NCBI GenBank assembly: GCA_019637265.1
Contig: JAHBVY010000005.1
Coordinates: 124,001-188,000 of the forward strand
Reading direction: 5' to 3'
DNA: 64,000 nt
DNA from: Polyangiaceae bacterium
Lineage (GTDB): Bacteria; Myxococcota_A; Polyangia; Polyangiales; Polyangiaceae
Of this stretch, positions 63,954 through 64,000 are shown piece after piece (positions within the stretch are counted from its first letter, which is position 1; every line of letters begins with the position of its first letter). The notes beneath the pieces were generated by a model. The model searched no databases and had not been told where the DNA came from. It saw only the letters and a program-made list of their open reading frames with translations. The position numbers and the translations under genes are program-made.

Positions 63954-64000
63954 AGCTACTCTACTGGCTCACCCAGCTTCGAACGCCTCACCACCTGGAC

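Overview
The window is about 70 % G+C and reads like a chromosomal segment of a Myxococcota species, probably of the Polyangia. This is inferred from gene content and no marker gene was compared. The evidence is a Hanks-type kinase with an HRDISPQN loop, a PP2C phosphatase fused to a cyclic-nucleotide-binding domain, an HD-GYP/receiver/DUF4388 regulator, a trypsin-like lipoprotein with a MYXO-CTERM-like tail, two SUMF1-type proteins, and many lipoproteins with a Gly/Ala/Ser/Thr linker after the lipidated Cys.

Layout. 1-3710: Cys-rich surface protein (5' end missing), overlapping Ser/Thr kinase, secreted PEGA-like protein. 3925-12003: lipoproteins, tRNA methyltransferase TrmO, a MOP-family flippase, a beta-helix lipoprotein and a META/DUF4377 lipoprotein. 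12256-15111: a 951-residue lipoprotein with Hcp/Sel1-type repeats and five exact-period 222-bp modules. 15391-20019: thioesterase, Tat-exported DUF362 protein, SUMF1 protein, a 70-residue conserved-looking protein and a ComEA-like protein. 20300-22352: hisG and murA. 22551-28789: envelope proteins, xseB, a CinA-type domain and radC. 28895-35655: PP2C-CNB phosphatase, FecR-like lipoprotein, two outer-membrane proteins, an RluA pseudouridine synthase. 35827-36225: a decayed toxin-antitoxin locus. 36323-43798: two large envelope proteins, a geranylgeranyl-reductase-like flavoprotein and dnaK. 44100-51026: tRNA-Ala(CGC), secreted protease, SRPBCC protein, Dps, YqgE/AlgH with a SUMF1 protein, and a metallo-beta-lactamase-fold hydrolase. 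51090-57218: an ATP-cone/PD-(D/E)XK nuclease fusion, duplicated lipoproteins, a TetR regulator and an OPA-type transporter with a PDZ-like insertion. 57586-63953: tRNA-Cys, PagL-like protein, DsbD-like reductase, a lipoprotein, a conserved-looking protein and the HD-GYP regulator.

Housekeeping genes (trmO, hisG, murA, xseB, radC, dnaK, dps, two tRNAs) are scattered among envelope and signalling genes. The kinase, the phosphatase and the HD-GYP protein suggest a signal-rich lifestyle; most other products are exported.

The least expected structure is intergenic. A 16-bp word, GGTTGGACGGCACCGC, occurs seven times, always between genes and always on the strand of the gene whose 3' end faces it. 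A 28-bp palindromic tandem array fills the whole gap between two convergent genes. Two families of GTAGGGGC palindromes are present, one copy lying inside a reading frame. Other local tandem repeats sit in several spacers. No CRISPR array, prophage or complete insertion sequence was seen.
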